NCBI GenBank assembly: GCA_050246015.1 | Contig: JBFWWU010000008.1 | Coordinates: forward strand, 62,001-126,000 | Source of the DNA: JTS-AC122 sp050246015 | GTDB lineage: Bacteria > Planctomycetota > Phycisphaerae > Phycisphaerales > UBA1924 | Direction: 5' to 3' | DNA length: 64,000 bases | Part shown: positions 61,107-64,000 of the stretch, piece by piece | How positions within the stretch are numbered: position 1 is the first letter of the stretch | Layout: each line of letters begins with the position of its first letter | The notes under the pieces: generated by a model | Told to the model about the DNA's origin: nothing | The model's input: only the letters and a program-made list of their open reading frames with translations | Database searches by the model: none | Translations under genes and position numbers: made by a program

Positions 61107-63950
61107 ATGAGTGGAATCTCATCCAATACCGGACTCATCAGCGGCATCGACACCAACTCCCTCATCAACCAACTCCTCTCCCTCGAAGCACGTCCCCGCG
61201 TCACCTACCAGCGCCGCGTCGCGCAACTCCAGCAGCAGCAGGCCGCCTACCTCGACCTCAACTCACGCCTCGGCACCATCCGCTCCGCCGCCACCGCCTT
61301 CAATACCCAGCGCCTCTTCGCAGCCGCCCGCGCCGCATCCTCCGATGAAGACGTCCTCACCGCCACCGCGCGCACCGGCGCCGCCCCCGGCTCCTACTCC
61401 TTCATCGTCGATCGACTCGTCACCACCCAGCAGGACCTCTCCCGCGGCTTCGTCGACCGCGCCACCACCCCCCTGGGCCTCACCTCCCTCACCCTCGAAG
61501 GCGACGAGGGCCGCCTCGATCGCGATCAGCAACTCGCCTCACTCAACGGCGGGACCGGCATCACCCGCGGCGGCATCCAGATCAAGGACGCCTCCGGCGC
61601 CACCGCCGTCATCGACCTCTCCCGCGTCTCCACCGTCAACGAGGTGATCGACGCCATCAACTCCGCCGAGGGAATCGACGTCACCGCCAGCGTGGAGGGC
61701 GACCACTTCGTCATCCGAAACAACGCCGCCGGCGCCCAGGGCCTCACCGTCCGCAACCACAACGGGTCCTCCACCGCCTCCAGCCTCGGCATCGAGCACG
61801 CCACCGACGACGGCCAGACCACCGTTACCGGCTCCGCCGTCCACCGCGTCGCCGCCGGTTCCCTCATCCAATCCCTCAACGACGGCAACGGCATCCGCAT
61901 CACCAACTCCGTCGGCTCGGGCGCCAAGGACTTCACCATCACCGTCTCCAACGGCGTCGATCCACCTCGGACCATCGACGTCTACCTCGGCGAAGTCCTC
62001 GGCGCTGGCGGCGCCGTCACCACCCCTCGCGCCACCACCGTCCAGAACGTCGTCGATCGAATCAACGCCGCCGGACTCGACGCCGGCACCCAGTACCTCT
62101 CCGCCTCCATCTCCGCCGACGGCTCCGGCCTCACCCTCTCCGCCGCCGCCGGTTTCAACATCACCACCGTCGCCGACACCAGCGGCGCCGCCGCCGATCT
62201 CGGGATCGCCTCCGCCTCCAACGCCCAGACCCTCACCGGCCGCCGCGTCATCGCCGCCATCAACTCCACGCTCACCGGCAACCTCCTCGGCGGGGCCGGC
62301 CTCTCCGACGGATACATCGAGTTCAAACTCCGCGACGGCTCCACCCTCGACACCACCCTCGCCACCTCCGGCTCCGTCTCCGACATCCTCTCCCAACTCA
62401 ACGCCATCAGCCCCTCCAAACTCCGCGCCTCCCTCGACGAAACCGGCACCGGATTCGTCCTCACCGATCTCACCACCGGCTCCGACACCTTCGGCATCAC
62501 GGGCGGGGCCGCCGACTCCCTCGGCCTCGGCGGCGCGCCCGACGCCTCCGGCGCCGTCATCCGCTCCGACCGCCTCCAGCACCGCTACATCTCCCTGGGC
62601 ACCGCCCTCTCATCCCTCAACGGCGGCAGCGGTGTCGGTACAGGCCGATTCACCATCACCGATTCCTCCGGCCTCCGCGCCACCGTCGATATCGCCAACG
62701 ATTCACGCTCCGTCGGTGACGTCATCCAGGAAATCAACTCCCGAAACATCAACATCCGCGCCCGCATCAACGACAACGGCGACGGCATCCTCATCGAAGA
62801 ACGCGACCCCCTCACCGGCGGGTCCGTCAAAATCAAAGTCCAGGACGATTCCGGCTCCGTCGCCTCCAATCTCCGCATCGCCGGCGAGGCCGCCGACAAC
62901 GACACCCACAACTTCATCGACGGCTCCTTCGAACGCGTCGTCCAACTCGCCCCCGCCGATACCCTCGAATCCGTCGTCAGCAAGATCAACCAGGCACGCG
63001 CCGGCGTCTCCGCCACCATCATCAACGACGGCTCCTCCACCGCCCCCTTCCACCTCAGTCTCACCAGTACTCAAAGCGGCCGCGCCGGCCGCTTCACCGT
63101 CGCCAGCGCCGGCGCCGACCTGGGCCTCTCTCGCCTCTCCACCGGCACCGACGCCCGCGTCTTCTTCGGCTCCGGCGACCCCGCCTCCGCCGTCCTCCTT
63201 CAGAGTTCCACCAACCAGGTCGACAACGTCATCTCCGGCGTCACCATCGACCTCCACACCGTCTCGGCCTCTCCCGTCACCGTCAACGTCTCCACCGATA
63301 CCGCCGCCATCGAAGACGGCATCAACGCCTTCATCACCGCCTACAACGCCCTCATCGACCGCGTCAAGACCCTCACCGCCTACGACGCCGAGACCCAGCG
63401 CGCCGGCACCCTCCTGGGCGATTCCACCGTCGAACAGATCCGCCAGGACGTCTTCCGCACCGTCACCGGGCCCCCCGACGCCGTCAGCGGGCCCTACCAG
63501 AACCTCTCCCAGATCGGCATCGGTTTCAGCCGCACCGGCCAACTCGAACTCGACGCCGAACGCTTCCGCGCCGCCCTCGCCGAGAACCCCGACGCCGTCC
63601 GAGACCTCATCGCCGCTCGCGAGCAGCGCACCCCCGAGCCCGAAGAAATCCGGCCCGGCGTCTTCGTCAACAACTCCTCCCCGAGCGAGTTCACTTCCCT
63701 CGGCATCTTCGAGAAGATGGGGAAAATCGTCGAGAAGTACACCGACCGCATCGACGGCGTCCTCAGTCGGCGCAAGACCACCCTCGACCAGCAGATCAGG
63801 GCGCAGAACACGCGCATCTCCGACCTTGATGAACGCCTCGAACGCCGCCGCGCCGCCCTCCAGCGACAGTTCCAGTCCCTCGAATCCACCCTCGCGCAAC
63901 TTCAGTCCCAGCAATCCGCACTCGGAAGCCTCACCTCCCGCCTCGGATAG
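61107..63950 (+). CDS. fliD: Flagellar filament capping protein FliD, unusually long
   Basis: A 947 aa protein from ATG 61107, with CAGGAG 8 nt upstream. The N-terminus GLISGIDTNSLINQLLSLEA is the FliD start signature and AYNALIDRVKTLTAYDAETQ with GIGFSRTGQLELD belongs to the C-terminal core. A final coiled coil (TTLDQQIRAQNTRISDLDER, LESTLAQLQSQQSAL) drives cap assembly. Between the ends lie several copies of a flagellin_IN-like unit (LASLNGGTGITRGGIQIKDA and LSSLNGGSGVGTGRFTITDS are near repeats; also STVNEVIDAINS and RSVGDVIQEINS). Typical FliD proteins have 400-650 residues, so the exposed domains have been expanded. It indicates a flagellated organism. The stop lies 50 bp before the window edge. 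Confidence 0.93.
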   Translation: MSGISSNTGLISGIDTNSLINQLLSLEARPRVTYQRRVAQLQQQQAAYLDLNSRLGTIRSAATAFNTQRLFAAARAASSDEDVLTATARTGAAPGSYSFIVDRLVTTQQDLSRGFVDRATTPLGLTSLTLEGDEGRLDRDQQLASLNGGTGITRGGIQIKDASGATAVIDLSRVSTVNEVIDAINSAEGIDVTASVEGDHFVIRNNAAGAQGLTVRNHNGSSTASSLGIEHATDDGQTTVTGSAVHRVAAGSLIQSLNDGNGIRITNSVGSGAKDFTITVSNGVDPPRTIDVYLGEVLGAGGAVTTPRATTVQNVVDRINAAGLDAGTQYLSASISADGSGLTLSAAAGFNITTVADTSGAAADLGIASASNAQTLTGRRVIAAINSTLTGNLLGGAGLSDGYIEFKLRDGSTLDTTLATSGSVSDILSQLNAISPSKLRASLDETGTGFVLTDLTTGSDTFGITGGAADSLGLGGAPDASGAVIRSDRLQHRYISLGTALSSLNGGSGVGTGRFTITDSSGLRATVDIANDSRSVGDVIQEINSRNINIRARINDNGDGILIEERDPLTGGSVKIKVQDDSGSVASNLRIAGEAADNDTHNFIDGSFERVVQLAPADTLESVVSKINQARAGVSATIINDGSSTAPFHLSLTSTQSGRAGRFTVASAGADLGLSRLSTGTDARVFFGSGDPASAVLLQSSTNQVDNVISGVTIDLHTVSASPVTVNVSTDTAAIEDGINAFITAYNALIDRVKTLTAYDAETQRAGTLLGDSTVEQIRQDVFRTVTGPPDAVSGPYQNLSQIGIGFSRTGQLELDAERFRAALAENPDAVRDLIAAREQRTPEPEEIRPGVFVNNSSPSEFTSLGIFEKMGKIVEKYTDRIDGVLSRRKTTLDQQIRAQNTRISDLDERLERRRAALQRQFQSLESTLAQLQSQQSALGSLTSRLG

Positions 63951-64000
63951 CGCCGCCCGTCATCTCCCTCACTTCCCCCGCCGCGCCCACTAAGCAACTC

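Overview
The window is very GC-rich and looks like a chromosome segment of a planctomycete, most probably class Phycisphaerae. The signs are a secreted protein with a paired GC-type dockerin tail, a PEP-CTERM-like sorting tail on a subtilase, an LptE/BamD outer-membrane pair, a complete Bat operon and DUF3467. This is inference from gene families; no rRNA or other taxonomic marker lies in the window.

Layout. (1) 1-9035: a plus-strand, tightly coupled cassette of a DUF6361 protein (5' end off the window), a phospholipase-D-fold protein, a ~1100 aa SF2 helicase, an Mrr-like nuclease, a helix-turn-helix/coiled-coil protein and a DUF6155-like protein. It resembles an anti-phage or anti-plasmid defence module, and I could not match the whole set to a named system. 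(2) 9063-11300: an rve-type transposase, about 900 bp without a convincing gene (containing a Y-shaped inverted-repeat element) and a decayed 6-phosphogluconate dehydrogenase fragment. (3) 11383-13727: modB and modA without modC, then tag. (4) 13816-23358: a complete minus-strand Bat operon (moxR, DUF58, an accessory membrane protein, batA, batB, batC, batD, batE), mostly linked by 4-bp start/stop overlaps. (5) 23585-30919: DUF3467, rlmN, tRNA-Ile, an ArsR/AHSA1 pair, ftsH, lptE and bamD. (6) 31030-40677: a choice-of-anchor/dockerin protein, a secreted unknown, an incomplete sugar ABC transporter (binding protein and one permease), an orphan CoA-transferase A subunit, an FHA-GAF histidine kinase and pheS. 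(7) 40845-47537: an SPFH protein, tRNA-Pro, a minus-strand SRPBCC/membrane/DUF1801/thioesterase cluster behind an ArsR-type palindrome, a Y-family polymerase and thiS. (8) 47547-63950: ppk1, a PTPS/QueD-like gene, ispD, a photolyase, an S8 protease, a UDP-sugar pyrophosphorylase, a HbpS/GlcG protein, a MATE exporter, a zinc-ribbon coiled-coil protein, cdsA and a very long fliD.

Two themes cross the window. Many genes carry a TACACT-like hexamer only 5-9 nt before the start codon, which predicts leaderless or near-leaderless transcripts. Several normally paired genes are alone here: modC, the second sugar permease, scoB and pheT are not beside their partners.
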